A stretch of DNA of 6,057 bases from a bacterium. GTDB lineage: Bacteria; Chloroflexota; Dormibacteria; Aeolococcales; Bog-877. The notes beneath the pieces are model-generated. The model worked only from the letters and a program-made list of their open reading frames with translations, was not told where the DNA came from and did not search any database. A program made the translations under genes and the position numbers. Each line of letters opens with the position of its first letter. Positions within the stretch are counted from its first letter, which is position 1. Shown here piece by piece: positions 1-6,029 of the stretch. The DNA lies in the NCBI GenBank assembly GCA_021798435.1, contig JAJZGN010000121.1:1-6057 (forward strand), given 5' to 3'.

Positions 1-5
1 CAGCC

Positions 6-596
6 GTGACCCGAGCCAGGCCCCCACCGGTGACAGCTGCTGACCCCCGGGAGAGGGGCCAGATCCTGCCCCTCTTCGCCGTCCTTCTGGTGATGCTGCT
101 CCTGCCGGTGGCAGCTCTGGCCGTGGACGGAGGGCTGATCCTGAGCCGCCACGCGGAGCTGGTCGGGGAGGCCCAGGCCGCCGCCGAGGCGGGGTCGCAG
201 GCGGTGGACCAGACCGCCCTTTCCCGGAGCGGAACCTTCCAGCTCTGTGCTGCCGCGGACGGAGGTCCGGAGTGCGGCAACGGGGTCGGCAACGTCTTGG
301 AGGTGGTGAACGAGGTCGTGAGCTCCTCCGGCGCCGCGGGGGTGACCCACTGCTCCCAGGTGCCCGCGATCCCGGCGCGAGTTCCCGGCGCCAGCGGGTG
401 CGATCTGGTGGTGCTTTCCCCGTGCGGGGCGGGCGGGCCGCCGCTCGGGGTCGAGGTGACGATTTGGGCGCCAGCGCGGCTCCCTCTGGCCGGGGTTGGC
501 CCTCTGGGCTCCATCAGCCTGCGGGGGGAGGCCACGTCCTGGCTGGCCCATGGGATCGGGGCTACCGCCATGCCGCCGGTGCTTCCCCGATGCTGA
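6..596 (+). CDS. TadE/TadG-like membrane-anchored pilus assembly protein
   Basis: The protein has 196 residues. An N-terminal cytoplasmic stretch of about 17 residues ends in Arg-Gly-Gln. One strong hydrophobic helix follows (about residues 20-40), then Val-Asp-Gly-Gly and an Ala/Glu-rich amphipathic stretch to about residue 68. This is the layout of the 'putative Flp pilus-assembly TadE/G-like' N-terminal domain. These proteins are accessory membrane components of Tad pilus systems. The remainder (about 70-196) would be extracytoplasmic and carries six cysteines (81, 90, 116, 132, 140 and the last residue, 196), so disulfides are possible. I see no glutamate at +5 after the glycine, so prepilin-peptidase processing is not supported. 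The GTG at 6 lies only 5 nt from the window edge. A second in-frame GTG at 30 is possible and no ribosome site decides between them; the true start could also lie upstream. The 3' end overlaps the next gene by 7 nt. The family call is fairly sure; the exact subtype (TadE or TadG) is not. Confidence 0.8.
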   Translation: MTRARPPPVTAADPRERGQILPLFAVLLVMLLLPVAALAVDGGLILSRHAELVGEAQAAAEAGSQAVDQTALSRSGTFQLCAAADGGPECGNGVGNVLEVVNEVVSSSGAAGVTHCSQVPAIPARVPGASGCDLVVLSPCGAGGPPLGVEVTIWAPARLPLAGVGPLGSISLRGEATSWLAHGIGATAMPPVLPRC

Positions 597-1639
597 GCCC
601 AGGGCCCCGCCGTAGCGTGGCCGCAGCCGAGCCGCCGCCGCCCCCGGAGTACACCCCGCCTGCGACCCTGCCCTGGAGCCCCGGGCGTCCCAGTGCGCCC
701 ACCCCGCCCCTCCACCCGTTGCTGGTGGTCTCGGACCCACCACCAGCGACTCCGGAGCGCTCCCCGGGTCGTGTCGCCGCGCTGCATCGGGCGCTTGGCG
801 TGGTCCGCGCCGGAGCGCGCTCTGGGCCCGGACCCTCGGGGCCGGGATCCGGTCGGCCCGGCCGGCTCCCGGGGTTGGTGGTGGTCATGGGGGCTCGGGG
901 CGGCGTGGGCGCCTCCACTCTGGCACTGGACCTCGCCTGGCGTGGTGCCGGCGCCTCCGGAGCCCCCCTCCTGCTGATCGACGCGGACGAGGAGCATCCC
1001 GCCCTCGACCTCCTGCTCGGAGCCGCGACCATGGAGGAGGATCTCTGGCCCTCGGCGCGCTTGGACCACGTCCTGCTGCGACTCCCCGACCTGGCCAGCG
1101 GGGCCGCCAACCTGGAGCGGCTGCTCTGGGGCGCACCCTCGGAGGGATTCCGGGTTCTCCTCGGACGGACGCCGTATCGGGAGTCCGCCCCCATAGGGGA
1201 GGAACACCTCGACTACCTCTACCGCTACCACCTCCGCCAGAACTTCCCGACGATCGTGGTCGACGGCGGGTCGGTGGGACGGGAGATATCCGCGTCCGCC
1301 CGCTTCTACGCCTCCGTCGCCGACTGGGTGGTGGTGGTCACTCACGAGGGAGAAACCTGCCTGCGGAGCTGCCTCTGGGCGCTGGAGCAGGTGCTGGCGC
1401 TTCCCGGCCGGCGCCAGGTCGCGGTGGTGGCCTCGGCGATGGGCGGGACCGGCGTCGACCTCGCCCTGCGCCGGGTCGAGCGCACCGCGGGTGTCCGCCT
1501 GGGGCGACCCTGGGTGCCGGCCTCGGCGCAGCTCGCCAACCGCCGCCGCCGTCCCTTGGCCGAGGTGGATCGGAGGGTCCTGGCGGCGCTCGACCAGATC
1601 TTGAACGCCGTGTCGGTCCCGGGTGGCGGCCCTGAGTAG
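590..1639 (+). CDS. CpaE/TadZ-like P-loop ATPase of the Tad pilus system
   Basis: The protein has 349 residues and belongs to the MinD/ParA-like CpaE/TadZ group, which localises Tad pilus machinery at the cell pole or membrane. Residues 1-95 are rich in Pro, Gly, Ala and Arg and look disordered; the receiver-like domain usual in CpaE is not visible. The ATPase domain starts near residue 96. Its P-loop is GARGGVGAST (101-110), in which both lysines of the deviant Walker A motif are replaced (R103, A108). Such replacement is known in CpaE/Ssd-type proteins. An Asp-Ala-Asp (131-133) follows a hydrophobic strand, as in the A' motif, and D225 after Thr-Ile-Val-Val fits Walker B. The domain ends with a Pro-Trp-Val-Pro segment and a basic helix. 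I chose ATG 590 because it overlaps the upstream stop (ATGCTGA), implying translational coupling. The in-frame ATG at 887 would remove the strand before the P-loop. The frame is open back to 272, but that part is only a shadow of the TadE/G-like gene. Confidence 0.85.
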   Translation: MLSPGPRRSVAAAEPPPPPEYTPPATLPWSPGRPSAPTPPLHPLLVVSDPPPATPERSPGRVAALHRALGVVRAGARSGPGPSGPGSGRPGRLPGLVVVMGARGGVGASTLALDLAWRGAGASGAPLLLIDADEEHPALDLLLGAATMEEDLWPSARLDHVLLRLPDLASGAANLERLLWGAPSEGFRVLLGRTPYRESAPIGEEHLDYLYRYHLRQNFPTIVVDGGSVGREISASARFYASVADWVVVVTHEGETCLRSCLWALEQVLALPGRRQVAVVASAMGGTGVDLALRRVERTAGVRLGRPWVPASAQLANRRRRPLAEVDRRVLAALDQILNAVSVPGGGPE

Positions 1640-2072
1640 GGCGGTGGCGCTCCTCCGCCGCCTGGACAAGACCTCCCCGGAGCGTCAGAGGGGGGTGGAT
1701 CTGGTCACCTTCCGTCTGCGCCAGCTGGTGGACGAGCTCGAGTCCGCCGCCTTCGAGCGAGACGAGCTGGCTCTGGCCCGAGTGGTCGCGCCAGCCCTCC
1801 TGGCTCGGCTCAGCGCCCACGGAGCGGAGCTGGCCGGCCGGGAGGTGAGGTGGAGGCCAGGGCGCCAGGGGCTGCGGTGGGCTCCGTCCGGCCGAGCGTC
1901 AGACGGTGCTGGCAGGGCCTGGTTCCGGGTTCGCTTCGAGGACCTGACCACCCACCTTGGGCCTCAGGGACTCAGCGCCGCCTCGGTGGAGACACGGGAG
2001 CTCGAGCTGGAGGTCGACACCACGACCTCTCCCTGGCGCCTCTGGCGGGTCCTGGAAGTGGACGGGCGGTAG
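1623..2072 (+). CDS. Small unassigned protein at the end of the pilus operon, possible NTF2/Tim44-like fold
   Basis: I do not recognise this 149-residue protein with certainty. Residues 1-45 are charged and helical in character. A helix with alternating acidic and hydrophobic residues follows (about 46-70: 'FERDELALARVVAPALLARL'). The C-terminal half looks like beta strands (RAWFRVRFEDL, about 98-108; RELELEVDTT, about 125-134) and closes with Trp-Arg-Leu-Trp-Arg-Val-Leu-Glu-Val (138-146). A helical start with a late Trp-Arg-Leu ending is seen in Tim44-like/NTF2-like domains, so that fold is an inference. No signal peptide or membrane helix is visible, so it should be cytoplasmic. GTG 1623 overlaps the CpaE-like gene by 17 nt; GTG 1644, 4 nt after that stop, is an equally possible start giving 142 residues. 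Neither has a clear ribosome site. Position and spacing tie it to the pilus operon, perhaps as a partner of the CpaE-like ATPase. Confidence 0.7.
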   Translation: MAALSRAVALLRRLDKTSPERQRGVDLVTFRLRQLVDELESAAFERDELALARVVAPALLARLSAHGAELAGREVRWRPGRQGLRWAPSGRASDGAGRAWFRVRFEDLTTHLGPQGLSAASVETRELELEVDTTTSPWRLWRVLEVDGR

Positions 2073-2088
2073 GGGCGGCATCACCCGG

Positions 2089-3381
2089 TCAGGGGGGCGG
2101 TGGCGCCTCCAGGCGCCGGCGGAGCTTCATGCCCAGCCCGCACCAGAGCAGGGCCGCGCCCACCATCACCGACCCCGCCGCAATGGCGCCGAACAGCGAG
2201 GCCTTCGCGGCCAGCGCCGCGTAAAGCAAGCTGCCCAGGGGTCCGCCCCCGGAGTATCCGAGGGAGTAGAGGGCCAGCACCCGGTTGCGCAGCCCGGGTG
2301 GCGCCTCCGCCTGCAGGGTGGACAGCATCGCGCTGTTGGCGGCCAGGAAGCCCAGGCTGATCCCTGCCAGACAGGGGACCGCCTCGGGGAGAGAGGTGAC
2401 CCGCGTGAGGGTGAAGAGGCTCGCCCCGTACAGCGGTGCGGCCACGATGAGGAGGGTGTGGCGCCGGAGACGCCGGCTGAGGAGGCCGATCGCCAGCCCC
2501 CCGGCCAGGGCGCCGAATCCGCCGACGCTGTACATGACCCCCAGGACCTGGCCCCCACCGTGGAGGTGGTAGCGGGCGAAAACGGGCAGGAAGGGCATGT
2601 AGCCCACGCCTAGGACTCCCAGCACCCAGCCCGCCGCCAGGACGGAGCGCGCAGTCCGGTCGCGGGCCGCCCAGGTGAGCCCTCCCAGAAGCTCCGCCCT
2701 GGCCCCGCCGGTCCGGGCCCTCCGTTCGGGCGCCGGCCAGCGGTTGCGCGCGAGGACCAGGAGGTACGGCAGCACCAGCGCCGCCATGGCGCCGAAACAG
2801 GCCGCAGCCCCGGCCGTCCCCAGCAGCACTCCCGCTATCGCCGGCCCCAGGATCCTGGTCAGGCTGCCAACGGTGCCGGTCACCGCGACCGCTCCCAGGA
2901 GCTGCGAGCGGGGCACCATGTCGGCCACCATGGCCTGGCGGGTGGGAGCGTCAAAGGCGGTGGCCGACCCGAGGAGGATGGCTCCCAGGACCAGGATCGC
3001 AAGCGAGGCGTGTCCGGTCCCCGCGGCCACCGCCAGCGCCAGGGAGATGAGCCCCATGGCGGAGCTGGCGGCCGCCAACACCGCCGGCCGCGGCCAGCGG
3101 TCGCCGGCCGCGCCCGCGGGGAGGGCTAGGGCGATGGCGGGGATCCCGTCGGCGGCCCCGACCAGTCCGACCGCCGTCGGCGACCCGGTGACCCTCAGGG
3201 TCAGGTAGCCGAGAGCCACCAGCTGCATCCAGGTGCCCAGGGAGAGCGGTGCCAGCCCCCCCAGGTAACGTCGGAAGAGGCGGATGCCAAGGGCCTCGGG
3301 CACCAGGCCGCGGAGTCGCGGCGCCCCGCCCGAGGGGTGGGTGGCGGGCTGCGGACGTCCGGGTGCGAACTCCTCTGGCAT
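2089..3381 (-). CDS. MFS transporter, MFS_3 / EntS-like efflux type
   Basis: This 430-residue inner-membrane protein of the major facilitator superfamily probably exports a small molecule by proton antiport. About twelve hydrophobic helices can be traced, with a hydrophilic break near residues 212-240 between the two halves. Motif A is present in the loop after helix 2 as GAAGDRWPR (90-98; G90, D94, R95, R98). The stretch FDAPTRQAMVADMVPRSQL (143-161), followed by a Gly-Pro-rich helix (179-184), is characteristic of the MFS_3 group that includes enterobactin exporter EntS and many macrolide or multidrug exporters. The C-terminal half carries NRVLALYS (366-373) and Gly-Pro-Leu-Gly repeats typical of the same group. 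I chose ATG at 3381 because GAAGG lies 7 nt upstream; a GTG at 3402 is in frame but has no ribosome site. It is transcribed towards the pilus operon and divergently from the acetyltransferase gene. The substrate cannot be told from sequence. Confidence 0.9.
   Translation of the reverse strand: MPEEFAPGRPQPATHPSGGAPRLRGLVPEALGIRLFRRYLGGLAPLSLGTWMQLVALGYLTLRVTGSPTAVGLVGAADGIPAIALALPAGAAGDRWPRPAVLAAASSAMGLISLALAVAAGTGHASLAILVLGAILLGSATAFDAPTRQAMVADMVPRSQLLGAVAVTGTVGSLTRILGPAIAGVLLGTAGAAACFGAMAALVLPYLLVLARNRWPAPERRARTGGARAELLGGLTWAARDRTARSVLAAGWVLGVLGVGYMPFLPVFARYHLHGGGQVLGVMYSVGGFGALAGGLAIGLLSRRLRRHTLLIVAAPLYGASLFTLTRVTSLPEAVPCLAGISLGFLAANSAMLSTLQAEAPPGLRNRVLALYSLGYSGGGPLGSLLYAALAAKASLFGAIAAGSVMVGAALLWCGLGMKLRRRLEAPPPP
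2102..2117. repeat. Inverted repeat at the convergent end of the pilus operon and MFS gene
   Basis: GGCGCC-TCCA-GGCGCC forms a perfect 6-bp stem with a 4-nt loop (7 bp if T2108 and A2111 also pair). It lies in the last codons of the MFS gene, 30 nt past the stop of the small pilus-operon gene. There is no T-run on either strand after the stem, so it does not meet the usual form of an intrinsic terminator. It could still slow polymerase or protect an RNA end from both directions. Confidence 0.35.
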
Positions 3382-3388
3382 ACTCCAA

Positions 3389-3393
3389 CCTTC
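3389..3393 (-). promoter_or_regulatory. Ribosome binding site of the MFS transporter gene
   Basis: On the minus strand GAAGG stands 7 nt before ATG 3381. It decides that start over the in-frame GTG at 3402, which has no purine-rich sequence at a suitable distance. The site directly abuts the proposed GTG start (3394) of the divergent acetyltransferase gene, so the two translation starts nearly touch. Confidence 0.55.
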
Positions 3394-3996
3394 GTGGACC
3401 ACCGAAGCAGTGCCGAACCCGACTGGGCGGAGGACATCTTCCGTGGCACCTTGGTGCGGCTCTCGGCGCCGCGTCCGGGGGATGGGGAGATCCTATCCAG
3501 ATGGAGCGAGGACGCGGGCTACCGGCGCCGGATGGACACGGATGCCCCTCGGCCCCTGCCGGCTCAGCACTTCGAGGAGCAGGATGCGAGCGACGACCGG
3601 GACGGGACCCATTTCGAGTTCCGCATCCGGGCCCTCGACGACGACCGGCTGGTGGGCTTCACCGCGGTCTTCTCCATCGAGTGGCCGAATGCCAACGGCT
3701 GGATGGCCATGGGCGTCGGGGATCCAAAGGACCGCGGCCGAGGATACGGGTGGGAGGCGCTCCAACTCACCTTGAGGTTCTGCTTCGAGGAGCTCCAATT
3801 GCATCGGCTCAGCCTGGACGTGATCGAGCCCAACGAGCCGGCCCTCAGGTTGTACCGCAGGGCCGGCTTCATCGTGGAGGGGCGGCAGCGGGAGCGGATC
3901 CGGCGCGCCGGATCCGCCTATGACCTGCTCTACATGGGGCTCCTGGCGCGTGACTGGATCCGCCCCGGGGTGGGCCAGGAGCCCGCGGCCGGCTGA
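3394..3996 (+). CDS. GNAT family N-acetyltransferase, RimJ/RimL-like
   Basis: This is an acetyl-CoA-dependent N-acetyltransferase of the Acetyltransf_3 (RimJ/RimL-like) group. The domain opens with RGTLVRLSA (18-26), the first strand of this family. The acetyl-CoA pyrophosphate-binding loop is DRGRGYG (113-119), matching Arg-x-x-Gly-x-Gly. NEPALRLYRRAGF (147-159), followed by Glu-Gly and a late DLLYMG, is the classic ending of the fold. The acceptor (protein N-terminus, antibiotic or small amine) cannot be told. The start is unsure. The frame is open back to 3337, which lies inside the MFS gene. GTG 3394 (200 residues) is the last start that keeps the complete first strand; TTG 3451 and GTG 3454 would cut it. 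None has a good ribosome site, so leaderless translation is possible. A weak -10-like CATACT at 3379-3384 would fit that, but no -35 is visible. The RDD-protein gene follows after 3 nt, so the two are probably cotranscribed. Confidence 0.88.
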   Translation: MDHRSSAEPDWAEDIFRGTLVRLSAPRPGDGEILSRWSEDAGYRRRMDTDAPRPLPAQHFEEQDASDDRDGTHFEFRIRALDDDRLVGFTAVFSIEWPNANGWMAMGVGDPKDRGRGYGWEALQLTLRFCFEELQLHRLSLDVIEPNEPALRLYRRAGFIVEGRQRERIRRAGSAYDLLYMGLLARDWIRPGVGQEPAAG

Positions 3997-3999
3997 CCG

Positions 4000-4665
4000 A
4001 TGCCCACCGACCCGCGGCAGGATTGGGATTCGTATTGGCCCCAACTCGGCCGGCGCCCCGGCACCCAGAGGGTGGGGGACGTCGAGCGGGAACAGGTGAC
4101 CGCGCAGCTCGCCGACCACCATGTCGCCGGCCGCCTGACCACCGAGGAGCTGCGCACGCGCTGCGAGCTGGCGCTCGTGGCCCGCACCCGGGCGGACCTC
4201 GACCGGCTCACTGCTGACCTTCCCCGGAAGCAGGCCGGCCCCGAAGTGCTGTCCTGGCTGGCCCGCCCGGAGGGCCCATTCCCCGGGACACGGTTCGCGG
4301 GCTTCTGGGCCCGGGCGGGCGCGCTCTGGCTCGACACCGTGGCCCTGGGTGCCGAATACGCGGCCCTGGGCACGCCCGCCGCCGGAGCCCACCTGGGATA
4401 TTTGCTCTGGTTGTCTCCGGTGGCCTACTTCGTCGGCTTCTGGGGCTCAGCCGGCAGGACCCCGGGGATGTGGATCGCGGGAGTCCGGGTGGTTCGCGAG
4501 GAGGACGGAGGTCGGCTGGGCTTCCGGCGCAGCCTGCTCCGGATCGCCGGCTACCTCGTGGATGTGACGACCGTGGGCGCCGGCTTTTTCTGGGCGGCGG
4601 TGGACCGCCGCCGCCAGGGCTGGCACGACAAGATAGCGGGCAGCCTGGTGCTCAGATCGCGCTGA
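4000..4665 (+). CDS. DUF1707 and RDD domain membrane protein
   Basis: This 221-residue fusion has an N-terminal DUF1707 domain (about 24-75) that begins RVGDVERE, continues through Gly-Arg-Leu-Thr and Ala-Arg-Thr, and ends in Asp-Leu-Pro. DUF1707 is a short helical domain common in actinobacterial membrane or envelope proteins. A linker leads to an RDD domain (about 98-219). The family's conserved Arg and Asp residues are present: R105 in GFWAR, D112 in the first membrane helix, and D210 in WHDKIAG near the end. GRTPG (152-156) with Gly-Val-Arg-Val-Val is also typical. Three membrane helices are expected (about 106-122, 131-149, 178-200). RDD proteins are poorly characterised; some have been linked to ion transport, and no specific function is claimed here. 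It follows the GNAT gene after 3 nt without a clear ribosome site. Its last 219 nt are antisense to the extended 3' part of the ECF S-component gene. Confidence 0.88.
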   Translation: MPTDPRQDWDSYWPQLGRRPGTQRVGDVEREQVTAQLADHHVAGRLTTEELRTRCELALVARTRADLDRLTADLPRKQAGPEVLSWLARPEGPFPGTRFAGFWARAGALWLDTVALGAEYAALGTPAAGAHLGYLLWLSPVAYFVGFWGSAGRTPGMWIAGVRVVREEDGGRLGFRRSLLRIAGYLVDVTTVGAGFFWAAVDRRRQGWHDKIAGSLVLRSR

Positions 4666-5427
4666 GGGCGGAGAGCCCAGGCCGTTCCCGGGCGCGTCCC
4701 ACTCCACTTTGAAGCGGCGTCCCAGCCGCCGGAGGCCCACCAGAATGGGCATCCCCAGCAGTCCGACCATGAGAGCGTTGCCGCCGGCCCGGAAGGAGTC
4801 GTAGGCGAGGGAGGTCAGGAGGTAGTACCTCCCGAAGCGACCGAGGGCCGCCAGTGGGGCCAGCCCCGGATGCCAGCCCAGCTCGGCTGAGCCGGCGAAG
4901 AAGGTCCAGTTCCATATGTCCATCACGGCGCCGTAGGCATAACCCGCCGTCAGCCCGTACGCGCCCAGGAGCAGGATGTCGGGCCAGCCGGGGCGTCGGC
5001 CCCGTCGCAGCCCGCCCACCACCCCTGCCCCCAGGCCCACCCAGCCCAGCGCGAACAGCTCGTAGGGCAGCCAGGGCCCGAGCCCTCCCGTGACCAGGGC
5101 CGATGTGAGCAGGGAGCCAGCCCCGAGCAGGAAGCCGAACTCCGGCCCCACGGCGTAGCCCCCGCAGAGAACCAAGAGGAAGATGGGGCTGAACCCCCCG
5201 ATCCCGGTCACCAGGGCGGCCCGAAGGGCCGCGTCGGCGGCACTGAGGGCCGCCAGCAGCGCCAGCCCCCGGGAGTCCAGCCTCCGGGCTCCCAACTCAA
5301 AGGCGGTGAGGGCCCCCACCGAGCCGAAGGCGACCAGCAGGGCCGGGGTCGCGGCCGGCAGAGAGGAGCCCAGGAAGGGCCAGAGGAAGAGCCCGAGGCC
5401 GGCCAGAGAGATGAGGAGCAGGATCAA
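4447..5427 (-). CDS. ECF transporter S component (substrate-binding membrane subunit)
   Basis: This is the S component of an energy-coupling factor importer. It binds a vitamin or cofactor in the membrane and works with a T component and ABC ATPases. The frame has 326 residues, but the recognisable part ends near 245. Hydrophobic helices lie at about 2-19, 29-47, 54-73, 80-112, 122-140, 150-170 and 200-234. The best family signature is GPEFGFLLGAGSLLTSALVT (94-113), followed by GGLGPWLPYE and WVGLGAG. Asp-Ser-Arg-Gly-Leu-Ala-Leu-Leu (51-58), YAYGAVMDIWNW (163-174) and a late SLAYDSFRAGGNA (206-218) also fit actinobacterial-type S components. TTG 5427 is chosen because it overlaps the ATPase stop as TTGA, with GGTGGGG 8 nt upstream. 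Residues from about 255 on are encoded antisense to the RDD gene and look like non-coding composition. A lost stop or a frameshift may have extended the frame; a neighbouring frame would stop at 4652. The substrate is not identifiable. Confidence 0.87.
   Translation of the reverse strand: MILLLISLAGLGLFLWPFLGSSLPAATPALLVAFGSVGALTAFELGARRLDSRGLALLAALSAADAALRAALVTGIGGFSPIFLLVLCGGYAVGPEFGFLLGAGSLLTSALVTGGLGPWLPYELFALGWVGLGAGVVGGLRRGRRPGWPDILLLGAYGLTAGYAYGAVMDIWNWTFFAGSAELGWHPGLAPLAALGRFGRYYLLTSLAYDSFRAGGNALMVGLLGMPILVGLRRLGRRFKVEWDAPGNGLGSPPSARSEHQAARYLVVPALAAAVHRRPEKAGAHGRHIHEVAGDPEQAAPEAQPTSVLLANHPDSRDPHPRGPAG
4593..4612. repeat. GC-only hairpin inside the convergent RDD / S-component overlap
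   Basis: GGCGGCGGT and ACCGCCGCC are perfect inverted arms separated by only two bases (realistically an 8-bp stem with a TGGA loop). The hairpin lies in the RDD coding sequence, about 50 nt before its stop, and on the opposite strand within the doubtful tail of the S-component frame. No T-run follows on either strand. A chance product of GC-rich codons is possible. Confidence 0.3.
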
Positions 5428-6029
5428 CTGAGGGGCCCCACCGCCAACTCACCGTCTGCCAGCTCCAGTACCCGGTCGGCTGCCGCCGCGGCGAATTGGT
5501 GGTCATTGGTGGCGACCAGTACCGCCGTTCCCCGGCCGGCAAGGTGCTCGAGAGCCGCGAAGAGCGCTCTCCGGGCCGCCGCATCCGCTCCGCGGGTGGG
5601 CTCGTCCAACAGGACCAGCTCCGGATCACCCACCAGGATGGCGGCCAGCGCCGCTCGCTGGCGCTCCCCGGCGCTGAGGTCCCGGGGGTCCAGATCAGCT
5701 AGCTTCTGCAGGTTGAAGCGCTCTAGGACCGGCGCCCCCGGCGCTGTGAGGCGCAGCCAGCGCCGGGTCTGCTCGACCTCCAGTCGGACGGTTCTCTGGT
5801 GGAGCAGCGCGCCCGGCTCCTGGGGAAGGTAGGCGACGCGTGAGGCGCCCTTCCGCACTTCACCTGCCAGCGGCGGCAGGAGTCCTGCCAAGGTGCGCAG
5901 GAGGGTGGTCTTCCCCGATCCGTTGGCGCCGGTCAGGCCGACCACCTCGCCCCCGCTCAGCGCCAGATCGCCGACCTTAAGGAGGCGCTGGCCGCGGCCG
6001 ACCTCAAGCCCGAGAGCCCGCAGCCGCAC
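5424..6029 (-). CDS. ECF transporter ABC ATPase (A component), possibly the second half of a tandem ATPase
   Basis: This ABC ATPase would power the ECF importer. With GTG 6029 as start it has 201 residues. Visible motifs are Walker A GANGSGKT (34-41), Q-loop Gln 70 in YLPQEP, signature LSAGERQR (118-125), Walker B LVLLDEP (138-144) and a D-loop-region TRGAD. The usual H-switch histidine is replaced: the motif reads T-N-D-H (174-177), with Asn 175 where 'THD' is expected. The protein ends soon after, without the C-terminal extension of stand-alone EcfA proteins, as in the second half of tandem ECF ATPases. The frame is open upstream to the window edge, so GTG 6029 could be internal. AGGGA at 6038-6042, 8 nt before this GTG, argues for a real start. 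The S-component gene follows with a 4-nt TTGA overlap, so the two are coupled. The ABC ATPase call is certain; the ECF assignment rests on the neighbour. Confidence 0.88.
   Translation of the reverse strand: MRLRALGLEVGRGQRLLKVGDLALSGGEVVGLTGANGSGKTTLLRTLAGLLPPLAGEVRKGASRVAYLPQEPGALLHQRTVRLEVEQTRRWLRLTAPGAPVLERFNLQKLADLDPRDLSAGERQRAALAAILVGDPELVLLDEPTRGADAAARRALFAALEHLAGRGTAVLVATNDHQFAAAAADRVLELADGELAVGPLS

Noticed and set aside
272..589. Upstream open extension of the CpaE-like frame
   Set aside because: It overlaps the TadE/G-like gene in another frame, is Arg/Gly-rich and has no domain. ATG 590 with the 7-nt overlap is a better start.
562..1194. 210-codon open frame on the minus strand
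   Set aside because: It is antisense to the CpaE-like gene, is of low complexity (Arg, Pro, Gly, Ser) and has no recognisable motif.
1957..2613. 218-codon open frame on the plus strand across the convergent junction
   Set aside because: It overlaps the end of the small pilus-operon gene in another frame and runs antisense into the MFS gene; composition is that of a shadow frame.
3429..3445. GGAGG followed after 9 nt by a GTG (3443), an apparently ideal translation start
   Set aside because: The GTG is one base out of frame with the acetyltransferase. Its reading frame gives no GNAT motif, whereas the chosen frame has the family's first strand at the same place. A frameshift here is possible but unsupported.
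3493..4392. 299-codon open frame on the minus strand
   Set aside because: It is antisense to two well-supported genes (GNAT and DUF1707-RDD), spans their boundary, and its translation shows no domain. Long antisense frames are expected at this GC content.
4580..4589. T5 run after a GC-rich stretch on the plus strand, like an intrinsic terminator
   Set aside because: No good stem directly precedes it, and it lies inside the RDD coding sequence at a Gly-Phe-Phe-Trp stretch.
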